Shown here piece by piece: positions 1 through 9,049 of a stretch of DNA of 64,000 nt; the stretch's first letter is position 1, and the number at the start of each line of letters is the position of its first letter. Origin of the DNA: Pseudonocardiales bacterium (GTDB taxonomy: Bacteria > Actinomycetota > Actinomycetes > Mycobacteriales > Pseudonocardiaceae). The stretch is from assembly GCA_019244165.1 (NCBI GenBank), contig JAFATA010000030.1:1-64000 (forward strand), given 5' to 3'. The notes beneath the pieces were generated by a model. The model was given only the letters and a program-made list of their open reading frames with translations, had not been told where the DNA came from and ran no database searches. A program made the translations under genes and the position numbers.

Positions 1-133
1 CCACATCCACCCCGTACAGTCGAGAGACCAAGGCATGCCCCACCACACCCGCGCCGCCGGTGAGAAGGACAGTGCGGCCCAGTGCACTCGCCGTAGTCCC
101 AGTGACTGGGAAGGCGCTCAGCTGCCTATGCAT
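1..133 (-). CDS. NAD-dependent epimerase/dehydratase family protein, N-terminus only
   Basis: Only the first 44 codons are inside the window; the gene runs off the left edge. The reading frame opens with ATG at 133, preceded by a good GAGGAG ribosome binding site. It carries the nucleotide-binding start of an extended short-chain dehydrogenase: a beta strand followed by TGGAGVVGHALV, a variant of the GGxGxxG Rossmann fingerprint. The family oxidises, epimerises or dehydrates nucleotide sugars and related compounds in the cytosol; the substrate cannot be read from this piece. It shares strand with the P450/methyltransferase set to its right but is separated from it by a strong hairpin. Confidence 0.6.
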   Translation of the reverse strand, partial: MHRQLSAFPVTGTTASALGRTVLLTGGAGVVGHALVSRLYGVDV

Positions 134-357
134 CCCCACTCCTCTTCCATAGCTCCTGCCCGGCCCTAACCCGAGAAGGCACACCGAGAATGAGGTGTGG
201 CAGCGAGCGCCTGATACAACAACTTCTCGACCTCAATGAGAAGGTGATCGTGGTTGGTGGACAACGTCAGGACGTACTTGCCGACCGTCGTGCTGGGCCA
301 AGCCACCATTGAACGTTCCTGGCATCACACTGTTCGGCCGCATCGACCTGATCTGCT

Positions 358-394
358 GCGCCGTGGCGATCGTCTCGGACGATCGCCACGGCGC
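358..394 (-). terminator. perfect 17-bp hairpin, likely terminator of the 492-5148 operon
   Basis: Positions 358-374 and 378-394 are perfect inverted complements with a 3-base loop (tcg). It lies about 100 bases downstream of the stop codon of the minus-strand lipocalin-like gene and upstream of the next minus-strand gene. There is no clear U tract, so it resembles the long-stem terminators common in high-GC actinobacteria. The rest of 134-491 shows no gene I can support. Confidence 0.6.
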
Positions 395-491
395 CTGCAT
401 CTCTTGCTATTGCATGCTCTACACACCATGCACGGCATCGGTGCTCAGACGGCGGTTGCTGCGGCCGTCATGCCTACGAGGGAGTTCCATC

Positions 492-1514
492 TCAGGCGCG
501 TATGGAGATACCGTGCGTGCGGTCGTCGGTTAAAATCTCGAACAGTGCCCGGTGCTTGGTCCGCAGCACGTGTCGCTGGCCGGTCTCCTTGTCCAGGAAT
601 GTCAGCTCACAAGACCCAATCTTAGTGTTGAGGCAGTGCTTGATGCCACCAGGCGGGTTGTAGTAGTTAAGCCCGACAAACGCATCCGGGGTGGCGTTGA
701 TCTGGCCATCGAGCTTCACTTCGTCAGCGTCGGCGCTGAACTCCCAATGAAAGTAGTGGAATCTGCCCTGGGTTTTGGCCACAGCGTCTAGTATAGAGGT
801 CAGCGCATACTCCCGCCCGCCGTGGCGGAGTACAAGCATGGTCAGGAACGGGGTTTTGACGGGGCCAGCGACCTTGATCTTCGCGGTGATGATCTCCAGG
901 AAGGAGTCTGGATCGTCGTCGAATCCTGCCACTTGACCAAAGGCATAGTAGTCGGTGTGCCGTATGCCCCAGTTATGGTTCTGGCTGCCAAGCCAGTTGG
1001 TCACATCAATGTCCCGGCCTTTCACCGTCAGCGACCCGTCATAGTTTGCCAGCGGCAGACGGACCAGGCTCTTGGCTTTCGGGAAATTCCCCGAGTACAG
1101 CTTGTGCGGTAGCAAGAACAGCGGCTGCTGATCACCGGAGTACGTCAGGTTCCAGCCGATGGTGTTGCCGAAACTGGACGCTTGTCCCTTGAGGCTTCCT
1201 GGTCCCAGAACACTGTCTTTCACCCGCGCCGAGAACGCTCGGGTGGCGAAGTCACACTCGGCGATCGGGTGTTCCTCCTTGGCAACGACGTGCTCGCCGG
1301 TCTCGCCATCGAAGAAGATCGCCCAGAGCTCGCCGATCGCAGCCTCTGGCCGGTCATTCGGGCTGAAGGTTGTATACCTGATCCAGAACGCCAACGGACG
1401 AGTCGGATGGTTGGCCCGCTGGTAAAAGCTCTCGTAATGGCCTTGCCGCTGGCCCGGAACGCACTGCGTCCAGTTCAGTCGATCCCAGTCTATCTTGGCG
1501 AAGTTGACGTCCAT
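492..1514 (-). CDS. lipocalin-fold (AttH/CrtC-like) tailoring protein
   Basis: A 340-residue protein of beta-rich composition whose central motif QNHNWGIRHTDYYAFGQ resembles the WG-containing signature of AttH and carotenoid 1,2-hydratase (CrtC) lipocalin-like proteins. Members bind hydrophobic ligands, and some hydrate or cyclise terpenoid substrates. ATG at 1514 is preceded by GGAAAG. It is the last gene of a minus-strand run with a FAD oxidoreductase, a methyltransferase and a P450, 32 bases behind the P450, so a role in modifying a hydrophobic small molecule is inferred. No signal peptide is obvious. The family assignment rests on motif likeness only; the exact reaction is unknown. Confidence 0.5.
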   Translation of the reverse strand: MDVNFAKIDWDRLNWTQCVPGQRQGHYESFYQRANHPTRPLAFWIRYTTFSPNDRPEAAIGELWAIFFDGETGEHVVAKEEHPIAECDFATRAFSARVKDSVLGPGSLKGQASSFGNTIGWNLTYSGDQQPLFLLPHKLYSGNFPKAKSLVRLPLANYDGSLTVKGRDIDVTNWLGSQNHNWGIRHTDYYAFGQVAGFDDDPDSFLEIITAKIKVAGPVKTPFLTMLVLRHGGREYALTSILDAVAKTQGRFHYFHWEFSADADEVKLDGQINATPDAFVGLNYYNPPGGIKHCLNTKIGSCELTFLDKETGQRHVLRTKHRALFEILTDDRTHGISIRA

Positions 1515-1546
1515 TTACTTTCCTTTTCGGTGTGCCATTCGGTGTG

Positions 1547-2989
1547 CTATTCGAAGGATCCAGCAACATCCCGTCGCCGTTCATGAATGGTCATAAGCAT
1601 GCCGTATCGAGGGCGGAGGGTGATGGACGCGACATCTACCACCCGGTGGGTGGGAACATGCCGGAACTCGTAGTGCTGTACCAGGGCAATCAACAGAAGC
1701 TGGGCCTCCATGAGGGCGAAGTGCTTGCCGATGCACAGGTGCGGCCCGGCGCCGAATGGGATGTAGGCGTATCGGTGGTGTTGTTTTTTGGCCTCGACGG
1801 AAAAACGATCCGGATCGAACCGCTCTGGATCGGGCCAGTGCCGTCCGTGCCGTCCGATGTTGTATAGATTCACCAGGACCCGCGAACCGGCCGGGACTCG
1901 GAAACCCCCCAGACTGGTGTCCGTAGTAGTCAGCCTGGGGACAATCGGCGCCGACGGGTACAGCCGCATCGACTCCTCGAACACTTGCAACGAGTAGGGC
2001 ATGCGCTGCATGTCCTCGAGGGTGGGCAGCCGCCCGCCGAGGACCTGATCCACCTCGGCCTCCAGCCGGCGCAGGACCTGGGGGTGACGGGAAAGCAGGT
2101 ATAGCGTCCACGTAAGAGTGATCGCCGTAGTCTCGTGACCGGCGGCGAAGGTGGTGATGACCTCGTCCCGCAACTCTTTGTCCGTCATGCCGACACCAGT
2201 GTCGGCGTCGCGCATGGACAACAGCATATCCAGCAGATCCTGCCGGTGCTCGCCACTGCGCCGGCGTTCCCGAATCAGCCGGAACATTAGCTCGTCCACA
2301 TCCTTCATCACGTTGCGAAACCGGCGGTTCGCGGGCGTCGGCCAGGACAGTGGTGGGCTGAACGGGTTCTGCAGCCGGCTGAACGCGTAGTTGACGGCGA
2401 TGTCTATCGCGTCTGGGCTTATCGAGTCGATTGAGTCCTGCACGTGCGTACTGAACATGCACCGGCCAACGATGTCGAGCGTCACCCGCATCATCACCTT
2501 GTGCATGTCCAACGCATCGCCGTAGCAGCGCGCGCTGTGCAACTGCTTGAGCATCTCCTCGGCACAGGCGACCATCGTGTCATACATTGAGGAAATGCTC
2601 TGCTTGGTGTAAATCGGCTGCATCATCCGCCGGTTGCGCATCCAGCTCTCGTGGTCAGAGCTGGTGAGCAGGCCGTCCCCGAGCACTAGCCGCAGCGGGT
2701 TGTCCGGGCCGAGCTTGCCGAACACGGTGCTGTTGGTGAGCACCTCACCGGCCAGCGCCGGGCTGGACACGCCGTACACGGTAACCGGCCCGAGCCGGTG
2801 TCGCACGAGATCGCCGTGCATGTCCCAACCGAGCCGCAAGGCACGGAGAATGTCTCGCCTGAAGTCCAGGACGTTGCCCAGCACCGGCAGGCCGGTGGCC
2901 GCGGGCGCTAGCTGCTCCGGCACCGCGACCTGGGCAGCACGCCGCTGGCTCCTGGCTTTGGCCATAGTCTCTCTCGACGCGGTGTTCAT
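1547..2989 (-). CDS. cytochrome P450 monooxygenase
   Basis: A 480-residue P450 with all hallmark motifs: I-helix AGHETTA, K-helix EESMR (ExxR), and heme loop FGAGPHLCIG with the axial Cys near residue 419. The sequence resembles class-E type P450s more than the usual short actinobacterial ones. ATG at 2989 overlaps the methyltransferase stop as ATGA, indicating translational coupling. An in-frame ATG at 3010 would add seven residues but lies inside the upstream gene. It probably hydroxylates or epoxidises a hydrophobic substrate using electrons from a ferredoxin system encoded elsewhere. It sits in an operon with methyltransferase, FAD oxidoreductase and lipocalin-like genes. Confidence 0.9.
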   Translation of the reverse strand: MNTASRETMAKARSQRRAAQVAVPEQLAPAATGLPVLGNVLDFRRDILRALRLGWDMHGDLVRHRLGPVTVYGVSSPALAGEVLTNSTVFGKLGPDNPLRLVLGDGLLTSSDHESWMRNRRMMQPIYTKQSISSMYDTMVACAEEMLKQLHSARCYGDALDMHKVMMRVTLDIVGRCMFSTHVQDSIDSISPDAIDIAVNYAFSRLQNPFSPPLSWPTPANRRFRNVMKDVDELMFRLIRERRRSGEHRQDLLDMLLSMRDADTGVGMTDKELRDEVITTFAAGHETTAITLTWTLYLLSRHPQVLRRLEAEVDQVLGGRLPTLEDMQRMPYSLQVFEESMRLYPSAPIVPRLTTTDTSLGGFRVPAGSRVLVNLYNIGRHGRHWPDPERFDPDRFSVEAKKQHHRYAYIPFGAGPHLCIGKHFALMEAQLLLIALVQHYEFRHVPTHRVVDVASITLRPRYGMLMTIHERRRDVAGSFE

Positions 2990-3669
2990 GGTTTTGTCGC
3001 CAACGCGCATACCCAGCCAAGAGACTTGCTCGGCTCGGAGACGAAACGTGCTTCCCGGAAACCGGCTTCGGTCAGCATCGCGGTGAGTTCGGCGCCCGAG
3101 AGGATGTGCAGTCCGGCTCGCTCGGATCGCTCGGTGAACCGCCGGCCAAAGTACTTCTGCACCAGGGTCGGGTTGGCCGCGGCCTCCCTGCTCATCTCTA
3201 AAGTGATCGCCACCCGGCCACCCGGCCGCAGCACGCGGTGAGCTTCGGTGAGACCCTGCATGTAGTCGGGCCAGAAGTACAGCGTCTCGATGGCGGAGAC
3301 AACGTCGAAGCTGTCGTCACTGAATGGCAGCTCCATCGCGTTCCCCAGCTTGACCTGCACCCGACCGCGGGCGACCGCGGCGGCGTTGCGCCCGCTGGCC
3401 TGCACAATCATCTCTGGCGAGTAGTCGACACCAGCGACGAGCCCGTGACTCGCTTTGGCTGCCATCAGCTTAATAGCCATACCGCCGCCACAGCCGACGT
3501 CCAGGACGTGATCGCCGAGCTGGATCCTCATCTGCTCGATCGCCCACTCGGTAAGGGTCCGATGCTGGATGGCCATCAAGTGGCCGACGAGACCGCCCGC
3601 GAACCCGGACGGTCGGCGGAAGTTGTTCTCGATCAGTTCCAGCGGCTTAAGCAGCAGTGACTCAACCAT
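2986..3669 (-). CDS. class I SAM-dependent methyltransferase
   Basis: 227 residues with the class I methyltransferase core: motif I VLDVGCGGG near residues 55-63, an acidic end of beta 2 (VDYSPEM), LPFSDDSFDVV (motif II region) and RVLRPGGRV (motif III). This layout is usual for small-molecule O-, N- or C-methyltransferases such as the UbiE/sterol type. ATG at 3669 follows the oxidoreductase stop by 18 bases with a purine-rich RBS, and the stop overlaps the P450 start. The substrate is probably the same metabolite handled by the neighbouring P450 and oxidoreductase; that is inferred from context. Confidence 0.85.
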   Translation of the reverse strand: MVESLLLKPLELIENNFRRPSGFAGGLVGHLMAIQHRTLTEWAIEQMRIQLGDHVLDVGCGGGMAIKLMAAKASHGLVAGVDYSPEMIVQASGRNAAAVARGRVQVKLGNAMELPFSDDSFDVVSAIETLYFWPDYMQGLTEAHRVLRPGGRVAITLEMSREAAANPTLVQKYFGRRFTERSERAGLHILSGAELTAMLTEAGFREARFVSEPSKSLGWVCALATKP

Positions 3670-3687
3670 TCTTCTCTTTTCCTTCTC

Positions 3688-5148
3688 TCAAAGCACCTCG
3701 GGCCGACTCCTCGCGGCACGGTCGGCTGGGTTCCTCCCCTGGTGGGCGCGGGGCCGGCCCTCGGCGTTTCGACGCTCGGCACGCTCGGTCTCCTGACGAG
3801 CACGGCGGTTCAGTGCGGCGACGTAGCGGCGCAGCAGCAGGCGGATGGGCGGACCGGGCGGCAGCCAGGGCGCCCGCTCGCGGAACCAGGGCAGTTGCGG
3901 TAGCGACCCACCAAGTACCGCATCGGCCACCGCCTGCGCGTTGAACACGGACATCGCCAGGCCGTGGCCACAGCACCCGCCGACGAACCAGACGTCCTGG
4001 CGACCCGCCACCCGGCCGACCACGGGCAGGCCATCCAGGGTCAGGCCGATGCGGCCGGCCCAGCGGTGCTCGACGGGTACGTCGATCAAGTCCGGATGCA
4101 GGTTGTGCAGCCGGCGCTCCAGCCAGTCCCACACCTTGGTGCGGCGCGCGAGCAACTGTGACGACGACAGCCCAACCGGGTAGATCGCGTCGCCACCGCC
4201 GAGCACTAGCCGACCGTCGCCAGTGAGCCGGAAATACGGGGCAAGCGGCTCGGCGTCGAGGACTGCGGCGCCGTGATTCCAGCCCAGCGTTCGGCGGGTA
4301 GATTCGGGCAGTGCGGCCGTCGCCAGGGCATGCACCTCGATCGGCAGCACTGCGCCCACGCCCAGTCGGAGGCGATCGGAGTAGCCATTGACCGCAAACA
4401 CCACCGTGCGAGTGCGGACCGACCCGGCAGGGAACCGCAGGACCGGCAGGCCGCCTTCCTGATCGAGCATCACCACGGGACTGTTGTCGTAACGGCGGAC
4501 GCCGCTGGCGGCCAGCGACTGAGCTAGGCCCCAGACCACAGCGGATGGGTTAAGCGTGGCTGCCGTTGGGTACGCCAGGCCACCCTGATTCGGCACGTCG
4601 ACGAGCTGACGTATCTCCGCCGCCGAACGCTCAGAAACGTCCAAGCCGAGTTCTCGGTAGGCCTGCCCGCGAGCCCGGAGAGTCGCAGCAGCACGAACAG
4701 AGCGGGCCACCACGAACTGCTCGCCTGGCCGCAGCTCGCAGTCTATGCCGAGGCGCTCGACCAGGCCGATGACTCGGCGTACTGCCTCCACGCTGGCCTG
4801 ATGCATCCGAACTGCCGTGCTGTCCCCGAAGCGCAGGCGCAACCGTTCGATCGCCGGACCAACCCGTGGGCCCAGTAGCCCGGTTCCCCGGCCACTCGCA
4901 CCCGCGCCCGGAACGCCGGCATCCACCACCACGATGTCACGGCCGGGACTAGCATCGACCAGTCGCTGGGCAGTGGCGAGCCCGGTCAGGCCAGCCCCGA
5001 CGATCACCACGTCGGCGCTCTGCCTTCCCGCCACCTCCTGATGCGGCACTGCTGGCGACGACGCGTCATCCCGGGAGCGGGCGGGGGCCCACAGCGGAGT
5101 CCCCTGTCCAGTGTCACGGACTAGCGTGGTGCGGTCGGATGCGGCCAC
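3688..5148 (-). CDS. FAD-dependent oxidoreductase of the D-amino-acid oxidase/PuuB family
   Basis: 486 residues. An FAD-binding Rossmann motif VVIVGAGLTGLATA lies near residues 47-60, then a GASGRGTG loop typical of DAO-family amine oxidases, and a C-terminal FVGGCCGHGLAMS region that closes the FAD site. The family oxidises amines or amino acids to imines and yields hydrogen peroxide. The last 40 residues are an Arg/Glu-rich extension. GTG at 5148 is the chosen start; its RBS is weak, and an in-frame stop lies only about 25 codons upstream. It is first in a four-gene minus-strand run with methyltransferase, P450 and lipocalin-like genes, so a biosynthetic rather than catabolic role is plausible. 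Confidence 0.8.
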   Translation of the reverse strand: MAASDRTTLVRDTGQGTPLWAPARSRDDASSPAVPHQEVAGRQSADVVIVGAGLTGLATAQRLVDASPGRDIVVVDAGVPGAGASGRGTGLLGPRVGPAIERLRLRFGDSTAVRMHQASVEAVRRVIGLVERLGIDCELRPGEQFVVARSVRAAATLRARGQAYRELGLDVSERSAAEIRQLVDVPNQGGLAYPTAATLNPSAVVWGLAQSLAASGVRRYDNSPVVMLDQEGGLPVLRFPAGSVRTRTVVFAVNGYSDRLRLGVGAVLPIEVHALATAALPESTRRTLGWNHGAAVLDAEPLAPYFRLTGDGRLVLGGGDAIYPVGLSSSQLLARRTKVWDWLERRLHNLHPDLIDVPVEHRWAGRIGLTLDGLPVVGRVAGRQDVWFVGGCCGHGLAMSVFNAQAVADAVLGGSLPQLPWFRERAPWLPPGPPIRLLLRRYVAALNRRARQETERAERRNAEGRPRAHQGRNPADRAARSRPEVL

Positions 5149-5554
5149 CTCTACGACCCGGTAGCCGATGACGTCTGGTAGAAGTAGAAAATGACGCTAT
5201 CCGCTGTGTACGCTGGCCGAGCGTGTCCCTTGACCTCGAGAACCGGGTGACCTGCTTGCTGTCTTTGAGGCGATGAGTTCGCGACGCTGCGAGTGCTCCG
5301 GCTAGCTCCCACTGCGAGTGCCGCCGCACGGCCGACACACAGCGGGAACGACCTGAAAACGACCATAACGTCCACAACCGCCGCCTTACCCGACTTCAGC
5401 CCCCAGGAATGACTTCTTTAAGAGGACCCAGCGCCGGCACAGATACACCAACTGGGACTGTGAATCTCAACGGCGCCTTCCTCTTAGGTCGCCCTTCTAG
5501 GTTGTTTTTGCACGGTTCCGAGAGCGAAACAAACTGGAGAGGCAGGCAGGGGGT

Positions 5555-5763
5555 TCAGAGATCAAGAGCCGCGCGCAGAGCGTTGTCGAGGGCCTGCTGC
5601 TCGTCTGGGCTGGCGACGATCGCCCAGCCGTGACCTTCAAGTCTTACTTGAACGGGTCCGCAGAGATGATCAAGCGCTGGAGCGATTGGCCGGGTCGGGG
5701 CAGGACTGGTTTGTAGGGGTGGACGGCCCCTCGGTGGTACGAGCGCCGCGCTGGCGGACCCTG
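5555..5763 (-). other. possible coding remnant (C-terminal-like peptide without a start codon)
   Basis: Within the roughly 690-base gap between the oxidoreductase and era, one minus-strand frame reads like a genuine protein C-terminus, with a stretch RLEGHGWAIVASPDEQQ followed by an amphipathic helix and a TGA at 5555-5557. The frame is bounded upstream by TAG and has no ATG or GTG. I do not recognise the family. The rest of 5149-5834 shows no gene I can support. Confidence 0.2.
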
Positions 5764-5834
5764 GCCGCTACGGGCGCGTCTAGAGAGATCGTCAAGCGCT
5801 CACGCTACTCATACGGCAGAGCGTACCGAGTCTG

Positions 5835-6776
5835 CTAAAAACCTAGCCGACGCAGCTGCTTGGGATCGCGCTGCCAGTCTTTGGCGACCTTCACATGCAG
5901 ATCCAGGTACACCGAGCTGCCCAGCAAGGCCTCGATGTGCGCCCGGGCGCGGCTGCCGACCTCCTTGAGCCGCGCCCCGCCACGTCCGATCACGATCGCT
6001 TTCTGACTGTCGCGCTCGACGTAGAGGTTCGCGTAGACATCCACCAGATCAGCTCGCCCCGGTCGCGGGGTCATCTCCTCCACCACGACGGCCAGCGAAT
6101 GCGGCAGCTCATCGCGCACGCCCTCCAGGGCCGCCTCCCGGACCAACTCAGCGACCAGGGTGTGCTCCGGTTCGTCGGTGAGCTCCCCGCTGGGGTACAG
6201 CGGTGGCGACTCGGGCATCCGAGCCAGCAGCAGGTCCGTGAGCAGCTCCACCTGGAAGCCATCGACCGCCGACACCGGCACCAGCTCGGCGAACTCACCG
6301 AAGCCGGCTACGCGCGCCAGGTCAGCCAGCCCAGCGAGTTGTTCGGCCACCCGCTGGGGGCTCACCAGGTCGGTCTTGGTCACGATGCCGAACACCGGGG
6401 TCCGCCGGGCCAGTGCGGCCAGCTCCCCGGCGATAAACCGGTCCCCAGGCCCGATTGCGGCGTCGGCGGGAACGCAGAAGCCGATCGTGTCCACCTCAGA
6501 CCAGGTCGCGCGTACCGCACGGTTGAGCCGCTGACCGAGCAGCGTGCGGGGCCGGTGCAGGCCGGGGGTGTCCACCAGCACGAGCTGCCCGCCTGGCCGG
6601 TGCACGATTCCCCGGATGGTGTGCCGGGTGGTCTGAGGCCGGCTGGAGGTGATCGCCACCTTCTGACCCACCAGCGTGTTGGTCAACGTTGACTTGCCGA
6701 CGTTAGGCCTGCCCACCAGGCAGGCGAAGCCCGCCCGGAACGGCCCTTCGGTGTCCTGACCCATGTCCTGACCCAC
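5835..6776 (-). CDS. era: GTPase Era
   Basis: An essential-type GTPase that binds 16S rRNA and helps mature the 30S subunit. G1 GRPNVGKS at residues 22-29, G3 DTPG, G4 TKTD, and a C-terminal KH RNA-binding domain with GRGGARLKEVG. The length of about 310 residues is normal. The first codons are a 12-bp tandem duplication, giving GTG at 6776 and ATG at 6764 in the same frame; either could be the start. It is the last gene of the run hrcA to era, 10 bases after the cytidine deaminase-like gene. The recO gene that often follows era in actinobacteria is not here. Confidence 0.95.
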   Translation of the reverse strand: MGQDMGQDTEGPFRAGFACLVGRPNVGKSTLTNTLVGQKVAITSSRPQTTRHTIRGIVHRPGGQLVLVDTPGLHRPRTLLGQRLNRAVRATWSEVDTIGFCVPADAAIGPGDRFIAGELAALARRTPVFGIVTKTDLVSPQRVAEQLAGLADLARVAGFGEFAELVPVSAVDGFQVELLTDLLLARMPESPPLYPSGELTDEPEHTLVAELVREAALEGVRDELPHSLAVVVEEMTPRPGRADLVDVYANLYVERDSQKAIVIGRGGARLKEVGSRARAHIEALLGSSVYLDLHVKVAKDWQRDPKQLRRLGF

Positions 6777-6786
6777 GTTTTGTTTT

Positions 6787-7155
6787 TTACCTCGCCGCGC
6801 GTAGGACGTCGCGGACGGTGCCGCGCTGATCGGCCACCAGCACCAGGGCGGTGGGCCCCAGCTCGCGGAGCGCGGCCAGCGAGGCGGCGTCCACCGAGGC
6901 GGCCTCCACCGAGTTCGGCCCAGACGCCACCGCGGCCGCCTCCACGTCCCTTGCCCCGCTGGCCACCGCCGCAGCCACCGCCGCCTGCAGCGCGGTCAGC
7001 GTCAGCGAGGGCAGCGACACCGTGGCCCCGGTGTAGGTGCGCCCCTCGGTATCCCGCACTGCGGCACCCTCCTGGGCGCCGGCGCGGGCTTGCGCCGAGC
7101 GCGCCAGCGTCACGATCTTGGCGTCCTCAGCGTCGAGGTGGATGGTCTCAGGCAC
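6787..7155 (-). CDS. small cytidine-deaminase-like protein between corC-like gene and era
   Basis: 122 residues from GTG at 7155, overlapping the end of the CBS-domain gene by 8 bases. In actinobacteria a protein at exactly this position is commonly annotated as cytidine deaminase. This one keeps the general fold-like pattern ([10 protein letters not shown], an Ala-rich helix, PTALVLVAD) but I cannot see a convincing HxE plus PCxxC zinc site, so catalytic activity is doubtful. A 15-bp tandem repeat (6881-6910) lies in an Ala-rich stretch. Translational coupling to its neighbours is likely from the overlap. Confidence 0.7.
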   Translation of the reverse strand: MPETIHLDAEDAKIVTLARSAQARAGAQEGAAVRDTEGRTYTGATVSLPSLTLTALQAAVAAAVASGARDVEAAAVASGPNSVEAASVDAASLAALRELGPTALVLVADQRGTVRDVLRAAR

Positions 7156-8455
7156 GGGTGTCGCTCGCTTCCTGGTGGGCGGGAGGGGGATCCGGCTGGG
7201 CGTCGATCCGGCGTGCGGTGACGGTGGTGATCCGCAGGCGCCCGCGACGATCGTTGCCGCCCTCGGCGCACAGTCGCAAGCCGGCCACCTCGGCCACGGC
7301 ACCGGGCACCGGCACCCGACCCAACCGCCGGGCCAGCAACCCCCCGACGGTCTCCACGTCAGTGTCGGTGAGATCCACCCCGAACAGCGCACCCAGGTCG
7401 ACCACCGGCAGCCTGCTGACCACCCGTACCGTACCGTCCCCGAGGCGCTCGATCGGCGGGGCCACCTCGGTATCGGACTCGTCGGTGATCTCACCGACGA
7501 TCTCCTCGAGGATGTCCTCGATCGTCAGCAGGCCGGCGGTGCCCCCGTACTCGTCGACGACGACGGCCATGTGGTTGTGCGAGAGCTGCATCTCCTTGAG
7601 CAGCCCGGTCAGCGGCTTGGAGTCAGGGATGAACGTCGCGGGCCGCATCACCTCACCGACCGGGCCGCCCTGCTGTTCGGCCGCCACCAGGTCCTTGAGG
7701 TGCACGACGCCGACGATGTCATCGACGCTGTCGGCGATCACCGGGATCCGGGAAAATCCGGAACGCAGGCACAGCGCCACTGCCTGGCGCACCGACTTAC
7801 CCTGCTCAATCCAGACGATCTCGGTGCGGGGCGCCATCACCTCGCGGGCCACGGTGTCACCGAGCTCGAACACGGAATGGATCATCTCGGCCTCGCCGGG
7901 GGCGACCACGCCGCGCTGCCCCGCCATATCCACCAGCTCCCGGAGCTCAACCTCGGAGCTGAACGGCCCCTCCGGGAAACCCCGGCCGGGCGTGATCGCA
8001 TTGCCCACGACGATGAGGAGCCGCGACAGCGGGCCCAGGAGCCGGCCCAGCACCCGGACCGCTCCCGCCACCAGGAGGCCGACGCGGTAGGGGTGCTGGC
8101 GCCCGATGGTGCGCGGGCCCACTCCGACGACCACATAGGTCACCACCACCATCCCCAACCCGGCGAGCAGGACCGCCAGCCAGGTGGGCGACAACGCCCG
8201 CACTGCCACGACGGTGAGCATCACCGTAGCGGTCAGCTCGCAGCTCAGCCGCAGCAACAGCAGCAGGTTGAGATGTCGGGGCCGGTCGGCGACGACGCGC
8301 GCCAGCGCCCCGGCGCCAAACCGGCCGGAGCGCACCAGCGCCTGCACCCGGGCACTCGACACCGTGCTCAGCGCGGCCTCAGCCGCAGCGAAACCACCCG
8401 CGGCCACCACCAGGCTGGCGACCAGCACGAGCAGCAAAACTGAGGACGTCAGCAC
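7148..8455 (-). CDS. HlyC/CorC family membrane protein with CBS pair
   Basis: 435 residues. An N-terminal DUF21-type membrane domain of about four hydrophobic segments (residues 1-140), a CBS domain pair (about 200-320, with SGFSRIPVI and [18 protein letters not shown]), and a C-terminal CorC_HlyC domain (about 340-420). Related proteins take part in magnesium or cobalt efflux or resistance; the CBS pair probably senses Mg-ATP. In actinobacteria this gene is conserved between ybeY and era, as here. ATG at 8455; its end overlaps the cytidine-deaminase-like gene. Confidence 0.88.
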   Translation of the reverse strand: MLTSSVLLLVLVASLVVAAGGFAAAEAALSTVSSARVQALVRSGRFGAGALARVVADRPRHLNLLLLLRLSCELTATVMLTVVAVRALSPTWLAVLLAGLGMVVVTYVVVGVGPRTIGRQHPYRVGLLVAGAVRVLGRLLGPLSRLLIVVGNAITPGRGFPEGPFSSEVELRELVDMAGQRGVVAPGEAEMIHSVFELGDTVAREVMAPRTEIVWIEQGKSVRQAVALCLRSGFSRIPVIADSVDDIVGVVHLKDLVAAEQQGGPVGEVMRPATFIPDSKPLTGLLKEMQLSHNHMAVVVDEYGGTAGLLTIEDILEEIVGEITDESDTEVAPPIERLGDGTVRVVSRLPVVDLGALFGVDLTDTDVETVGGLLARRLGRVPVPGAVAEVAGLRLCAEGGNDRRGRLRITTVTARRIDAQPDPPPAHQEASDTRA

Positions 8456-8472
8456 AGGAAGAGACCGGTGAG

Positions 8473-9042
8473 CTATCCCGACGGGCCGGGCTCCTCCGGC
8501 CCGTCCAGACCAACCACTCTCAGCAGCCGGGTATCTGCGTCGCGCTGGGCGATCCGGCGGGCGCTGGCCCCCTCGGCGCGCCGGAACTCCTCGAGGATCC
8601 GGTCCTGCAAGGTGAACATCTCGCGCTCCTCGGCAGGCTCGGCGTGGTCGTACCCCAGCAGGTGCAACACGCCGTGCACGGTGAGCAGGTGCAACTCCTC
8701 GAGCACGGAATGACCCGCCACGGCGGCTTGTTCCCGCGCCACCTCGGGGCAGAGCACGATGTCGCCGAGCAGCGCAGGACCACCGAACGGGCTGTCCGGC
8801 TTGCCACCGGCCAGCACACCATCCTCGTCCGTGTCCTCCATCGGGAAAGCCATCACATCGGTAGGCCCCAGCAGATCCATCCAGCGTTCGTGCAGATCGG
8901 CCATCACCCCGCTACTAACCAACAGCACCGACAGCTCGACCAGCGGGCTGACACCCATCCGATCCATCGCAAAGCGCGCCACCGCCGCGATGGATACCTC
9001 AGCGACGGTGGTACCAGACTCATTACGGATCTCGACACCCAC
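8473..9042 (-). CDS. ybeY: endoribonuclease YbeY
   Basis: 189 residues, acting in 16S rRNA 3'-end maturation and ribosome quality control. The zinc-binding signature [11 protein letters not shown] lies at residues 123-133, with all three histidines present. The start is GTG at 9042, seven bases after the phoH-like stop and preceded by GGTGAGG; the frame stays open upstream but runs into phoH. The order phoH-ybeY-corC is the classic bacterial arrangement. The C-terminus is extended by about 20 Gly/Pro-rich residues. Confidence 0.95.
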   Translation of the reverse strand: MGVEIRNESGTTVAEVSIAAVARFAMDRMGVSPLVELSVLLVSSGVMADLHERWMDLLGPTDVMAFPMEDTDEDGVLAGGKPDSPFGGPALLGDIVLCPEVAREQAAVAGHSVLEELHLLTVHGVLHLLGYDHAEPAEEREMFTLQDRILEEFRRAEGASARRIAQRDADTRLLRVVGLDGPEEPGPSG

Positions 9043-9049
9043 TAGCGCC

